Counted from the stretch's first letter, positions 30,211 through 39,307 are shown. The stretch: 64,000 nt of DNA from Anaerolineae bacterium (GCA_022820665.1 JAJEFB010000048.1:62001-126000), one strand, 5' to 3'. Notes: generated from the sequence alone by a model not told the origin. Numbers and translations: made by a program.

Positions 30211-30251
30211 TTCCCCCACCCCAGCCCCTCAGCGATAAAGAGAGAGGGGCT
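30211..30251. repeat. Fragment of dispersed C-rich repeat/hairpin family
   Basis: CCCCCACCCCAGCCCCTC...GAGAGGGGCT; AGCCCCTC/GAGGGGCT stem; similar to reverse complement of 62673..62716. Confidence 0.5.
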
Positions 30252-30343
30252 TAAACGCTCTATACGGGTTAATAGACGCTTCTACGGGCTTTCAAGTGCT
30301 TGTTGCTCTTTTTATCAGCCGACTTCGATACCTTGTCGATTGT

Positions 30344-30372
30344 TTGGTTCCCAATCGAATTGCTGTTAGAAT
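30344..30372 (+). promoter_or_regulatory. Putative promoter of peptide ABC operon
   Basis: TTGGTT (30344-30349), 17-bp spacer, TAGAAT (30367-30372). Confidence 0.4.
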
Positions 30373-30424
30373 GCTCTTGCAGTACGTTCCGCCCTATCGT
30401 TATCACAATGAAGGAGATCAAGAG

Positions 30425-32161
30425 ATGAATAGACTAATTCGTATCCTATCGCTAAGTATGTTGCTATTGTTTTTTGCGGCGCTTTTCGCGCCTGCCGCGG
30501 CGCAAGATCTCGGCAGCGGCGCTCCTATTATCGAGCCGAACTTCGGCGACGACCCGACAACGTTCAACCCGATTATCGCCAACGATGGCACCTCGTATGA
30601 TGTCATCAACCGCATGTTTCCCGATTTCATCGGCGTCGATTCCGAGACGATCGCCTATATGGGCGGCGCCAAGGGCGGCTTGGTATCCAGTTGGGATATC
30701 GCCGAAGACGGCGTCACTTACACCTTCCACCTGCGCGATGACATGGTCTGGAGCGATGGTACGCCCATCACCGCGGGTGATGTCGCCTGGTTCCTCAAAG
30801 CGACGCTGAGCGGCGAAACGACATCGCCGCGCCAGCAGTTGCAGGACAGCGTCGCCAGTTACGAAGTCGTGGACGATCATACGCTGAACATCGTATTTAA
30901 CGAGGCGAACTGCACGCTCATCGACACGCTCAATCCGGTGTACCCGGTGCCGGCGCATGTCTATGAAGAAGTTTACGGCGACGATTACGCTGGCATGGAC
31001 GAGAACGACTACAACCTGAATCCGACTGTCAGCGGCGGCGAAGCCTTCGTCTTCTCCAACTTCCGCCCGGGCGAACAGACCACCTTGCTCGCCAACCCCG
31101 ATTACACCCAAGCCGAAATGGGCGCGGTCATCCCAGAAGGCTGGGTTTACAAGGTCGTCACCGACCAGGTGGTGCAGATGGAACAATTCTTCGCCGGAGA
31201 ACTGAGCTTCGTTGACAGCGTGCCACAAGCCAACCGCGATGATGTCCGCGCCCGCGGCGAAGCTGGCGAGTTCCAGACTTTCGAGACGCCGGCAGGCACG
31301 ATCCGCTTCCTGTCGCTCAACATAGCCGATCCCAACAACCCGCAGGACGGCCTCGATGAGGACGGCAATGCGATTGATCAGGGACATCACCCGATACTCG
31401 GCGATGTTCGGGTGCGGCAGGCGCTGAACTACGGCATGAACTTCGACGAAATCAACGAAGGCGCCTTTTTCGGCACGGGCGTAGCGGTGGCTTCGCACGT
31501 GCGGCCGACCGACTGGAGCTTCCCGGCGGGCCTTGAGCCTTATCCCTTTGATCCCGACGCGGCAATGGCGCTGCTGGACGAAGCCGGCTTCACCGACGCC
31601 GATGGCGATGGCCTGCGCGAATGCAACGGCTGCATGCACGCGGAAGAGGGCGCGCCGCTGGCATTAACCGTCAAGACCAACGCCGGCAATACCTCCCAGG
31701 AAGCGCTTTACACCATCATGCAGGATCAGTGGAACGAACTCGGCTTCGATATCACCGTCGAATTTGTCGAGTTTGGCACGCTGGTAAGCGAATTCACGGC
31801 GCAAACTTATGACGCCATTGGCGTATTCTGGGGTTTGGCGACGCCAGCGAATCCCAACGGCATCGCCGATATCTTCCTGCCGGGCGCCGATGTAGTTGGT
31901 TCCGGCTACAACACGCAATCCTTCAACAATCCGCGTTTGAACGAATTGATTGAAGAGGCGCGCAACCTGCCAGGCTGTGACCTGGAGACGCGCAAAGCCA
32001 TGTACGGCGAAGCATATCAGATCCTGCGCGACGAATCGCCCTGGATCTGGATCAGCACCGGCAACGTCTTGCTGGCGGCGCAGACCAACGTGGAGAACTG
32101 GGCGCCGCGGGCTGGCGGCGCGCGCTGGAATATCGACGCCTGGACGATAGAAGAGCAGTAG
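30425..32161 (+). CDS. Peptide/oligosaccharide-type ABC transporter substrate-binding protein (SBP family 5)
   Basis: ATG preceded by AAGGAGATCAAGAG; signal peptide MNRLIRILSLSMLLLFFAALFAPAAAQD; YTFHLRDDMVWSDGTPITAGDVAWFLKA. Confidence 0.92.
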   Translation: MNRLIRILSLSMLLLFFAALFAPAAAQDLGSGAPIIEPNFGDDPTTFNPIIANDGTSYDVINRMFPDFIGVDSETIAYMGGAKGGLVSSWDIAEDGVTYTFHLRDDMVWSDGTPITAGDVAWFLKATLSGETTSPRQQLQDSVASYEVVDDHTLNIVFNEANCTLIDTLNPVYPVPAHVYEEVYGDDYAGMDENDYNLNPTVSGGEAFVFSNFRPGEQTTLLANPDYTQAEMGAVIPEGWVYKVVTDQVVQMEQFFAGELSFVDSVPQANRDDVRARGEAGEFQTFETPAGTIRFLSLNIADPNNPQDGLDEDGNAIDQGHHPILGDVRVRQALNYGMNFDEINEGAFFGTGVAVASHVRPTDWSFPAGLEPYPFDPDAAMALLDEAGFTDADGDGLRECNGCMHAEEGAPLALTVKTNAGNTSQEALYTIMQDQWNELGFDITVEFVEFGTLVSEFTAQTYDAIGVFWGLATPANPNGIADIFLPGADVVGSGYNTQSFNNPRLNELIEEARNLPGCDLETRKAMYGEAYQILRDESPWIWISTGNVLLAAQTNVENWAPRAGGARWNIDAWTIEEQ

Positions 32162-32182
32162 TCTCGTATCGTTGACCTAGAA

Positions 32183-32212
32183 GCAGTCCTCTCCTTCTCG
32201 TGAGAGGACTGC
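32183..32212. repeat. Strong intergenic hairpin between SBP and permease genes
   Basis: GCAGTCCTCTC / GAGAGGACTGC, perfect 11-bp inverted repeat, 8-nt loop. Confidence 0.8.
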
Positions 32213-32228
32213 CCATGTTTAGCAACTT

Positions 32229-33356
32229 ATGATCAAGTACATTATTCGACGTCTCTTACAATCGATCCCGATCTTCTTTGGCATCACCATATTCTCTTAT
32301 CTGCTGATTTCGCTCGCGCCCGGTAGCCCGGTCGAGATCCTGGCATTCAACAATCGGCTCAAACCGCGCGAGAGAGAAGAACTCAAATATATACTGGGCG
32401 CCAACGATCCGCTGCCTGTACAGTATTTGCGCTGGCTGCTGGGGGACGACTGGATGCGCTGGGACAGCGATGGCGATGGCTTGGCGGACGCCGCTGTCTT
32501 TTTTGTTGATCTTCACGCGCCCGAACTGAATGACAAAGGCAAACCCCTGATTGACGAAGACACTGGCGATGCGCTCTTGCGCGCTTTGCCAGCAGGCAAT
32601 CAACGCGGTATCCTGCGTGGCGATTTTGGAAATTCAATTTATTACAAACGCGCCGCGTTAGACGTCTTGGTCGAGCGACTCCCAGCCACATTGGAATTGG
32701 GCGTGACCTCGCTGCTGGTCGGTTTGATCATGGGCGTTGCCATAGGCATCATTGCGGCGATCAATCGCGGGGGATGGTTCGATCAAAGTAGCCGTATTGG
32801 CGCGGTCATCGTGAACTCTGTGCCCAATTTTGGACTCGGGCTGCTATTGATACTCGTGTTTGGCGTAACCTTGGGCATTTTGCCTTTGGCCGGTCGCTGC
32901 AAAACCACAATCGACGATTCTTGCCCGCCCCTGCCTTCAAGGCTGGAATATCTGATCTTGCCGACAATCGTGCTGGCGGCGGGCGGCGTGGCAGGTTACT
33001 CGCGTTATATGCGCGCCTCTATGCTTGACGTCGTGTCGCAGGATTATGTCCGGACCGCACGCGCCAAGGGCCTCAACGAGCGCATCATCTGGCTGCGACA
33101 TGGGATGCGCAACGCGCTCATTCCCATCGCCACTTTCCTGGGTCCGTCCATAACCTTTCTGCTGAGCGGCGCGGCTGTTACCGAGTCCGTTTTTTCCTGG
33201 CCTGGGGTCGGTCGCTTGCTCATTCAGGCGCCGCAACGTCGTGACTACACAGTTGTCATGATCGTGGTGGTCTATGGCGCAATCGCCAACATCATCGGTT
33301 ATCTGCTCTCAGATGTCCTTTACGCGTTGATTGATCCTCGTATTCGTTTCGACTGA
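32229..33356 (+). CDS. ABC transporter permease (DppB-type)
   Basis: MIKYIIRRLLQSIPIFFGITIFSYLLISLAPGSPVE; YVRTARAKGLNERIIWLRHGMRNALIP. Confidence 0.93.
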   Translation: MIKYIIRRLLQSIPIFFGITIFSYLLISLAPGSPVEILAFNNRLKPREREELKYILGANDPLPVQYLRWLLGDDWMRWDSDGDGLADAAVFFVDLHAPELNDKGKPLIDEDTGDALLRALPAGNQRGILRGDFGNSIYYKRAALDVLVERLPATLELGVTSLLVGLIMGVAIGIIAAINRGGWFDQSSRIGAVIVNSVPNFGLGLLLILVFGVTLGILPLAGRCKTTIDDSCPPLPSRLEYLILPTIVLAAGGVAGYSRYMRASMLDVVSQDYVRTARAKGLNERIIWLRHGMRNALIPIATFLGPSITFLLSGAAVTESVFSWPGVGRLLIQAPQRRDYTVVMIVVVYGAIANIIGYLLSDVLYALIDPRIRFD

Positions 33357-33363
33357 GCAGGCT

Positions 33364-34263
33364 ATGACCAGGCTTAAGAAGAAGTCTTTACATCAAGATA
33401 TTGTCAGCGAATCGCTCACGCGAAAGGCATTACGCTCGATCTGGCGCGACAAGTTGACCATGATCGCGCTCATCTTTGTCCTAACCTTGAGCGTGGTTGC
33501 TCTGTTCGCGCCCTTTATCACCGATACCATCATGCGGGTCGACCCCAACGAACCCACAACTGCGGACAAATTCACGCCACCACTACAGAAGGGATACGCG
33601 CTTGGCGCGGACGACATCGGTCGAGATCAGTTGGCAAGGCTCTTACATGCCAGCGGCGTTTCGATGGGCATCGGCTTCTTTGGCACTGCGCTGTCTTTGT
33701 CCATCGGCTTGGTATTGGGCATGGCTTCGGGTTACTTCGGCGGAGGCGTTGATGACTTCATGAATTGGATCGTCACCACAATTGACTCGATTCCCTCTTT
33801 ATTCCTTCTGATTTTGATCTCGTCGGTATTATCATATAGTGCCGAATCTCTGATCATAACCGTTGGTCTAATCGGTTGGACGGGCACCTACCGCTTAATT
33901 CGCGGGCAGACATTTTCTCTGCGCGCCAAAGAATACGTTATCGCCGCGCAAGCCTTGGGCGCGAATCCCAGACGCATCATATTTCAACACATTCTGCCGA
34001 ATCTCATTTCCGTGACAGTCATATCGCTAATGCTCGGCATCGCGGGCTTGATCCTGGCGGAATCGGCGCTCAGCTATTTGGGCTTGGGCGTGCAGCCGCC
34101 ACAAGCGACCTGGGGCAATATGCTAACCAAGTCGATACAATTTTTCCGCCTCGGACCGCATCTCATCATCTTCCCCATTCTCCTCATTAGCACAACAGTA
34201 CTCTGCTTCTACATCATCGGCGATGGCATCCGCGACGCTTTTGACCCGACATTGCAAAAATGA
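33364..34263 (+). CDS. ABC transporter permease (DppC-type)
   Basis: LGADDIGRDQLARLLHASGVSMGIG; YVIAAQALGANPRRIIFQHILPNLI. Confidence 0.92.
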   Translation: MTRLKKKSLHQDIVSESLTRKALRSIWRDKLTMIALIFVLTLSVVALFAPFITDTIMRVDPNEPTTADKFTPPLQKGYALGADDIGRDQLARLLHASGVSMGIGFFGTALSLSIGLVLGMASGYFGGGVDDFMNWIVTTIDSIPSLFLLILISSVLSYSAESLIITVGLIGWTGTYRLIRGQTFSLRAKEYVIAAQALGANPRRIIFQHILPNLISVTVISLMLGIAGLILAESALSYLGLGVQPPQATWGNMLTKSIQFFRLGPHLIIFPILLISTTVLCFYIIGDGIRDAFDPTLQK

Positions 34264-34505
34264 CAACAACTCACAAACCCAGCTTGCCCACAGCGTTCCG
34301 GGTCAAGCAGCCTCGCTGCTCTACTTTGCACGGGTTCGCCCCAGCAGATCTCATCCATCAAGACGGGCGAGGCTACACAAACCCCTTGCTTCGGTGATAG
34401 GATACAGATCCTAATATGATGGTTTCCAAAATATTATTTTTTCATTTGCAAAACATTTGTTGAAAGAGTCTAACCCGAAACCGGCAACGCAACGCCACGA
34501 AGATA

Positions 34506-34551
34506 TTGCATCCCGATACGATCTGCGCTATAGTGATATAGTATTTATACT
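34506..34551 (+). promoter_or_regulatory. Putative promoter plus palindromic operator upstream of the winged-helix/parAB genes
   Basis: TTGCAT, 17-bp spacer, TATAGT (34529-34534); AGTAT-TT-ATACT palindrome at 34540-34551 near the predicted +1. Confidence 0.4.
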
Positions 34552-34575
34552 GTTGAATTTAAGGGTGAGTGCCCT

Positions 34576-34845
34576 ATGGTGCAAGATCATCGTCCTAGCT
34601 CCGAAACTCGTCAGATGATGATAGACATCGTCGCCAAGAGCGAAAAGCCTCTCACACGGACGGAAATCGTCAATCGGCTTCAACGAAAGAAGACGCCGCA
34701 TTTGGTCAACATGATGAACTCCCTGGTCGAAGAAGGCATCTTCGTACGCAGCATGGTTACCTTTCGCAATGGGGTAACGGGATACGTTTATTCAACTGCA
34801 GATTCGCGCTCGGCTGTCGCTGCCCGCGCCGCCGCGCGGGCATAG
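34576..34845 (+). CDS. Small winged-helix DNA-binding protein
   Basis: 89 aa; ETRQMMIDIVAKSEKPLTRTEIVNRLQRKKTPHLVNMMNSLVEEGIFVRSMV resembles a wHTH. Confidence 0.6.
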   Translation: MVQDHRPSSETRQMMIDIVAKSEKPLTRTEIVNRLQRKKTPHLVNMMNSLVEEGIFVRSMVTFRNGVTGYVYSTADSRSAVAARAAARA

Positions 34846-34918
34846 ACAACCGCGCGTTCTTAATCATTCCGCGCCGTTCGCCCAGTGGCGAGCGTGATTA
34901 TCAACAGGTATCAGGCAT

Positions 34919-35716
34919 ATGAAGATTATCACCCTACTCAATGAAAAGGGCGGGGTTGGCAAGACGACAGTCGCGACGCACATCGCCGCGGGCTTGGCGA
35001 TCCGCGGCAAGCGCGTGATATTGGTGGATGCGGACCCGCAGGGCCATGCCACCATCGCTTTTGGTCTGACCAAGGAACCCGGTTTTTATGACTTAATAGT
35101 TCGTAACGCCCCCTTCCAGCAGGTGTTGCGTCCGGTGCCGCCGGAACGGTTTAACTTGCCAGACGAAGCGCATAATACGCGTGGGCAGTTGTTGATGGTC
35201 CCGTCCAATATTGAAACGCGCAGCATTGCCGGCAACATCTCCGACGCCTTTACGGTATTGAAGCGCTTTAATCAATTGCGCAACGCCATCGATTTTGTGA
35301 TATTCGATACCTCGCCCACACCTTCGCTTCTGCATTCGTCTATTTACATGGCGACGGATGGCATCATCTATCCCACGAAATGCGAAGCCTGGAGCTTTGA
35401 CGGCTTGCGCGAGAGCTTAACGCATAAGGATCAGTTCAGCCCGATCCGTCAACAGTATAATCTGAACGACATCAAGGTCTTGGGTGTCGTGCCAACCATG
35501 TATCGCGGACGAACGCTGGAGCACCAGGACAACCTGCGCCGCCTGCAGGATATCTTTGGCGAACTGGTATGGAAGCCGCTGCCCGTTCGCACAATCTGGG
35601 CTGAAGTAGCCAGCGCGCGCCGCACGGTGTTCTCGCTAGCCCCGACTACAACCACAGCCGATGACGCCTGGTCGCTGGTTGACCAGTTGGAAGGACGCAT
35701 TTATGAGCAGTCGTGA
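34919..35716 (+). CDS. parA: ParA-family partition ATPase
   Basis: NEKGGVGKTTVATHIAAGLAIRGKRVILVDADPQGHATIAFG deviant Walker A; FVIFDTSPTPSLL. Confidence 0.93.
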   Translation: MKIITLLNEKGGVGKTTVATHIAAGLAIRGKRVILVDADPQGHATIAFGLTKEPGFYDLIVRNAPFQQVLRPVPPERFNLPDEAHNTRGQLLMVPSNIETRSIAGNISDAFTVLKRFNQLRNAIDFVIFDTSPTPSLLHSSIYMATDGIIYPTKCEAWSFDGLRESLTHKDQFSPIRQQYNLNDIKVLGVVPTMYRGRTLEHQDNLRRLQDIFGELVWKPLPVRTIWAEVASARRTVFSLAPTTTTADDAWSLVDQLEGRIYEQS

Positions 35717-36932
35717 ACGGCGCAGAAAAATTCAAGACGAAGAGAATCTTTTATACGCTAATCCCAACACGCTGGACCCCAAAACAGCTGACGCAATTGG
35801 TTTCGGTTTGGGCGAATTGGCAATGGAGATCGCCGCGGCCGACAGCGAGTATCAAGCTATAGAAGCCATTAACATCCAGGATATCCAGCCCAATGCCATG
35901 CAGCCGCGCCATAGCGTCCCCCACGACTTGACCGATATTTACCCGTTGACGCCGGACAACATAGTCGACATCTTCGAGCGCTGGATAATTGAAGTGCAAT
36001 TGGAGAAATCGCAGAACGACTTTGATGTCACAAACTACCTCTTGGGAGAGACGACAGAGCGAGGAGAACGCGCGGAAAAAGACGAGAGCGACGGCAGTTC
36101 TGGCATTGCTTTAGCCGCTTCCACAAAAGAAGACGCGTTGATGAAACTCGTCGATTTGGCTGCCAGTATCCGGCGCGACGGTTTGTCGAATCCTATCAGT
36201 CTCGTCCAGGATGGCGACCGCTACGAGATCGAGACTGGGGAGAGGCGCTGGCTGGCTTACCACATGCTCTATTGGAGGTTCGGCGACGGCGACGCGCGGC
36301 CGGATGGATCCCGGGTTAACTGGTCGCGCATACCAGCGCGCCTGGTGAACCGGGTGGATGTTTGGCGACAAGCGAGCGAGAACAACGCGCGTGATAATCT
36401 CAACGCGATCAGTCGAGCCCGACAGCTTGCCGTGCTCTTGATGGACCTGCACGGCTGGCAAAACTTCACCGCCTATAAAGAATGTGAGAACGAACAAGCA
36501 TTTTACGCCCAGGTCGCGGATGGCGCTCGTTGGCGGATACCCCGCGGTCAAGGCGAGCGCTTGCTAAACGCCATGGGGATGACAGAGGCCAGTCAACTGC
36601 GGCAATATCGGGCGCTGTTGCGCTTGCCGGAAGAGCTTTGGCGCAAGGGGGACGACGAGAACCTGAGCGAAGGCGAATTGCGCAAGATGAAATCCGCTCT
36701 GGCAACCGTTACACGTGTAACGAAATCCTCAGCCGGCAAGCGCAAGAAAGACGTCGTCGGCCGCCTGGCCGTCGACGCCGGACAATGGCGCAAGCGCCTG
36801 CGCAAAGAAATCTCCTCCACAACCGTCGATACACGACCCAAACTCCGCCGCCTCATCGAAGGCGAGATCCGCCAGCTGCTGCGCTTGATGACAGAACTCG
36901 ACGAATCCGAAGCCACGGTTCACTCCGCTTAA
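35703..36932 (+). CDS. parB: ParB-like partition protein
   Basis: IQPNAMQPR, LAASIRRDGLSNPISLV, YEIETGERRWLAYHML (GERR box), ENNARDNLNAISRARQLA; ATG 35703 overlaps parA stop. Confidence 0.85.
   Translation: MSSRERRRKIQDEENLLYANPNTLDPKTADAIGFGLGELAMEIAAADSEYQAIEAINIQDIQPNAMQPRHSVPHDLTDIYPLTPDNIVDIFERWIIEVQLEKSQNDFDVTNYLLGETTERGERAEKDESDGSSGIALAASTKEDALMKLVDLAASIRRDGLSNPISLVQDGDRYEIETGERRWLAYHMLYWRFGDGDARPDGSRVNWSRIPARLVNRVDVWRQASENNARDNLNAISRARQLAVLLMDLHGWQNFTAYKECENEQAFYAQVADGARWRIPRGQGERLLNAMGMTEASQLRQYRALLRLPEELWRKGDDENLSEGELRKMKSALATVTRVTKSSAGKRKKDVVGRLAVDAGQWRKRLRKEISSTTVDTRPKLRRLIEGEIRQLLRLMTELDESEATVHSA
36707..36722. promoter_or_regulatory. Candidate parS-like site 1 (inside parB)
   Basis: Perfect 16-bp palindrome CGTTACACGTGTAACG; 12/16 positions match the canonical Bacillus-type parS TGTTTCACGTGAAACA. 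Confidence 0.55.
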
Positions 36933-37207
36933 ACGCAACACGGAATCACACAGATTCTACAACTCATCTACTGCCAGAACCGCAGTGGTTGCTTTTCGGT
37001 TGAAATACTTTTAGCAGCTCCTCGACAGAAAGCCGCTTCCCCGAAATACGAGCGGCGTTGCTAGGGACAACTCGACGGGTCGCGTAGGTTGCGCAGACAC
37101 TACGCTTCGATACTGACCTGCGATCGCCTCTACTGCCAACCAGGCGGTTGTTGATCTTTATTTCAAGCAAATGAAGATACATTCGCCTTCAGGCTCCATG
37201 CAAAAAA

Positions 37208-37233
37208 AGTACCGTTACACATGTAACGGTACT
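37208..37233. promoter_or_regulatory. Candidate parS-like site 2 (between convergent parB and primase)
   Basis: AGTACCGTTAC-ACAT-GTAACGGTACT, perfect 11-bp arms; 16-bp core differs from site 1 at one base. Confidence 0.55.
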
Positions 37234-37282
37234 CTCCGGCTTTTATGAGCCGTCAAAAAGCCTCAGGACAATCGTAAGTCAG

Positions 37283-39307
37283 CTATCCCTCCGCAGCGCG
37301 CATGAGCAATTCCAAGGCGCGCGGGGCTTCTCCCAAACGCAACGCGCGTTTTGCAAAAGCATACAAGAGCTCGCCAGGATCCTCAAATGACGCCAAATAC
37401 ACATTTCCCTCGCCGAATTGCTTCAGCATTCGATACGCGATCCCGCGCTTAACGGGCCGCTCTACCGGCCGTCCATCAGGATCATAAGCCAGCAAGTACC
37501 CCCTGATCGTCTCTGCCACCTTGTCCGGCGCGATCTGCCTCGCAACCGATTCAAAGAACAAGGGAATCCGCTCCACTGCCGCGTCGCGCCCCCGCCGCTT
37601 TACAAAGTCAAAAAGCGCATTAATCGCGCTGTGTACGCGACTATTGGTACTTCCCGCATCACGAAGCGCTCGCGCCCTCACGAAACTCGCTACACTCATT
37701 TTCTCATATTCAACCCGGCTCTCCTCTCCAGACATGACATACCTCGATGGACGCCTCATACAAATCCTTGCATCCCCGTTCCCGGCTTTGAGCAACCACG
37801 ATCCAATATGCCGCCATGCCGGGAATCGCCGACCATCCGCTAATTCAATCCAGTATCCGTTGGTGGAATTCTTCATATCCTGGCGCCGGCGTTTCGGCAA
37901 GCTATCCAATACGCGCCGTGTGAGGGAGCAGGCGCCGACTTTCTCCACAACAGATACTCCCAGCGCTCGGTTGTAGCGCGCAATCGTCCGAGCATTTACA
38001 CCGATCCGCTTCGCCAACCAGCTTTTGGGAACTTCGGGAGACAGTCGCCGCAGGTATTCACGATGGAGCGCAAGACGATAGGAATGCGCAGACTTTATGT
38101 CCTCTACGCCGATGTTATCCGACGGAGACCAGGTCAATCCCAGTTGCCGCACAAGAGCGCTTATAGGAGGCACCTGGTACATGATCTGGCAGGGCCGGCC
38201 CCGCCGCCGCGATTTAAGTCCTCCATTGTCAAGGTATTCTACATATCTTCTTCGTATTATATATCGCCCATCGTACACAGACGCTTCTCCACCCAGCGCG
38301 TCGAGTACGCTTTTCCGATTCAGCCCAAAACCGGCAGCGGTGCCTATTGCTTCGCCCAGCGAAAACCATTCGCCTTCGCGCCACTTGGCCAAGCGAAACA
38401 CCTCAAGCAAACGAATCAACACCGTTGACCTCTGTTTCTGCAAAAGAAACTCTCGCAACGAATTCGGTATCCCAGATCCATACACAGAAATGCCATGGCC
38501 CTTCTTGAAGGCGCTCCCTATCGTACGCAAAGCCTCACTCAAGCGACTCTCCGGACTTTCGGCCCGCATTCCGTGCCTGTCGGCTTCCCATACATGTACC
38601 TGCCCGAGCAAAGCCACGACCTCGCTCTCGCCAAGCCCTTCATCCCGGGCGACTGACGCGCAGCGATAAAGCGCGTTGTTGCGTCCCATCTGTTTAGCCA
38701 GGCGCCTGTACAAAGGGAGGAGATCCGCTTTCTCTTGACTGTCGCCCCTCGGCGTGGCTACCCGATCCACCAAGGGTCCACTCTGCAGAAAATTCAGTAC
38801 CTCATCGAGCTCTTCATTCGACAGTTCCAAGGGAGAGATATCCTTTACCTCGCGATACCGGAAAGCGCCGATTTGCGACGGCGCCGCAATCACGTAGGAA
38901 CGTTCACCTTTGATATCCCCGCCGACGAACTGATGGCTCGGCAGTTTCCGCTCGGTACGAAAGTAGAGATGAAAGCCTCGATTCGTCTTAACAGTATAAG
39001 TGGCGATATGCTGCGGGAAACGGCGGCAGAACTTTCGATACCTCAAAAGATCGTCAAAGTCGATCACCAAAAGTCGCGATACGCTCCCACAGACGATACC
39101 CAAGGCTGTTACACCATCAGGAAACAGGGAGTCAATCTCCGCTGGTGAGGGGATGCGCTTTTGGAACTTCCGCCACTTGATCGCCGGCTTCTTCGGTTGC
39201 TCTGGCAGACTGTCCCCATGTACCGGGATGACAGAATATCCAGCCATTGCCAAATGTTTGGCTCTTTTTATCAGTCTTTTGCCTAAGGAAAACACCTTTT
39301 TTTCCAT
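37283..39307 (-). CDS. Bifunctional primase/polymerase (PrimPol-type) replication-like protein
   Basis: AGYSVIPVHGDSLPEQPKKPAIKWRKFQ, ALGIVCGSVSRLLVIDFDD, YTVKTNRGFHLYFR, GGDIKGERSYVIAAPS. Confidence 0.8.
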   Translation of the reverse strand: MEKKVFSLGKRLIKRAKHLAMAGYSVIPVHGDSLPEQPKKPAIKWRKFQKRIPSPAEIDSLFPDGVTALGIVCGSVSRLLVIDFDDLLRYRKFCRRFPQHIATYTVKTNRGFHLYFRTERKLPSHQFVGGDIKGERSYVIAAPSQIGAFRYREVKDISPLELSNEELDEVLNFLQSGPLVDRVATPRGDSQEKADLLPLYRRLAKQMGRNNALYRCASVARDEGLGESEVVALLGQVHVWEADRHGMRAESPESRLSEALRTIGSAFKKGHGISVYGSGIPNSLREFLLQKQRSTVLIRLLEVFRLAKWREGEWFSLGEAIGTAAGFGLNRKSVLDALGGEASVYDGRYIIRRRYVEYLDNGGLKSRRRGRPCQIMYQVPPISALVRQLGLTWSPSDNIGVEDIKSAHSYRLALHREYLRRLSPEVPKSWLAKRIGVNARTIARYNRALGVSVVEKVGACSLTRRVLDSLPKRRRQDMKNSTNGYWIELADGRRFPAWRHIGSWLLKAGNGDARICMRRPSRYVMSGEESRVEYEKMSVASFVRARALRDAGSTNSRVHSAINALFDFVKRRGRDAAVERIPLFFESVARQIAPDKVAETIRGYLLAYDPDGRPVERPVKRGIAYRMLKQFGEGNVYLASFEDPGELLYAFAKRALRLGEAPRALELLMRAAEG

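Noticed and set aside
30464-31639. 391-aa minus-strand ORF inside the peptide SBP gene
   Set aside because: Arginine/histidine-rich antisense shadow; the sense strand encodes a clear family-5 SBP
34756-34780. GTTACC...GGTAAC inverted repeat in the wHTH gene as a third parS-like site
   Set aside because: Only short arms with a wide spacer and no CACGTG-like centre; probably chance
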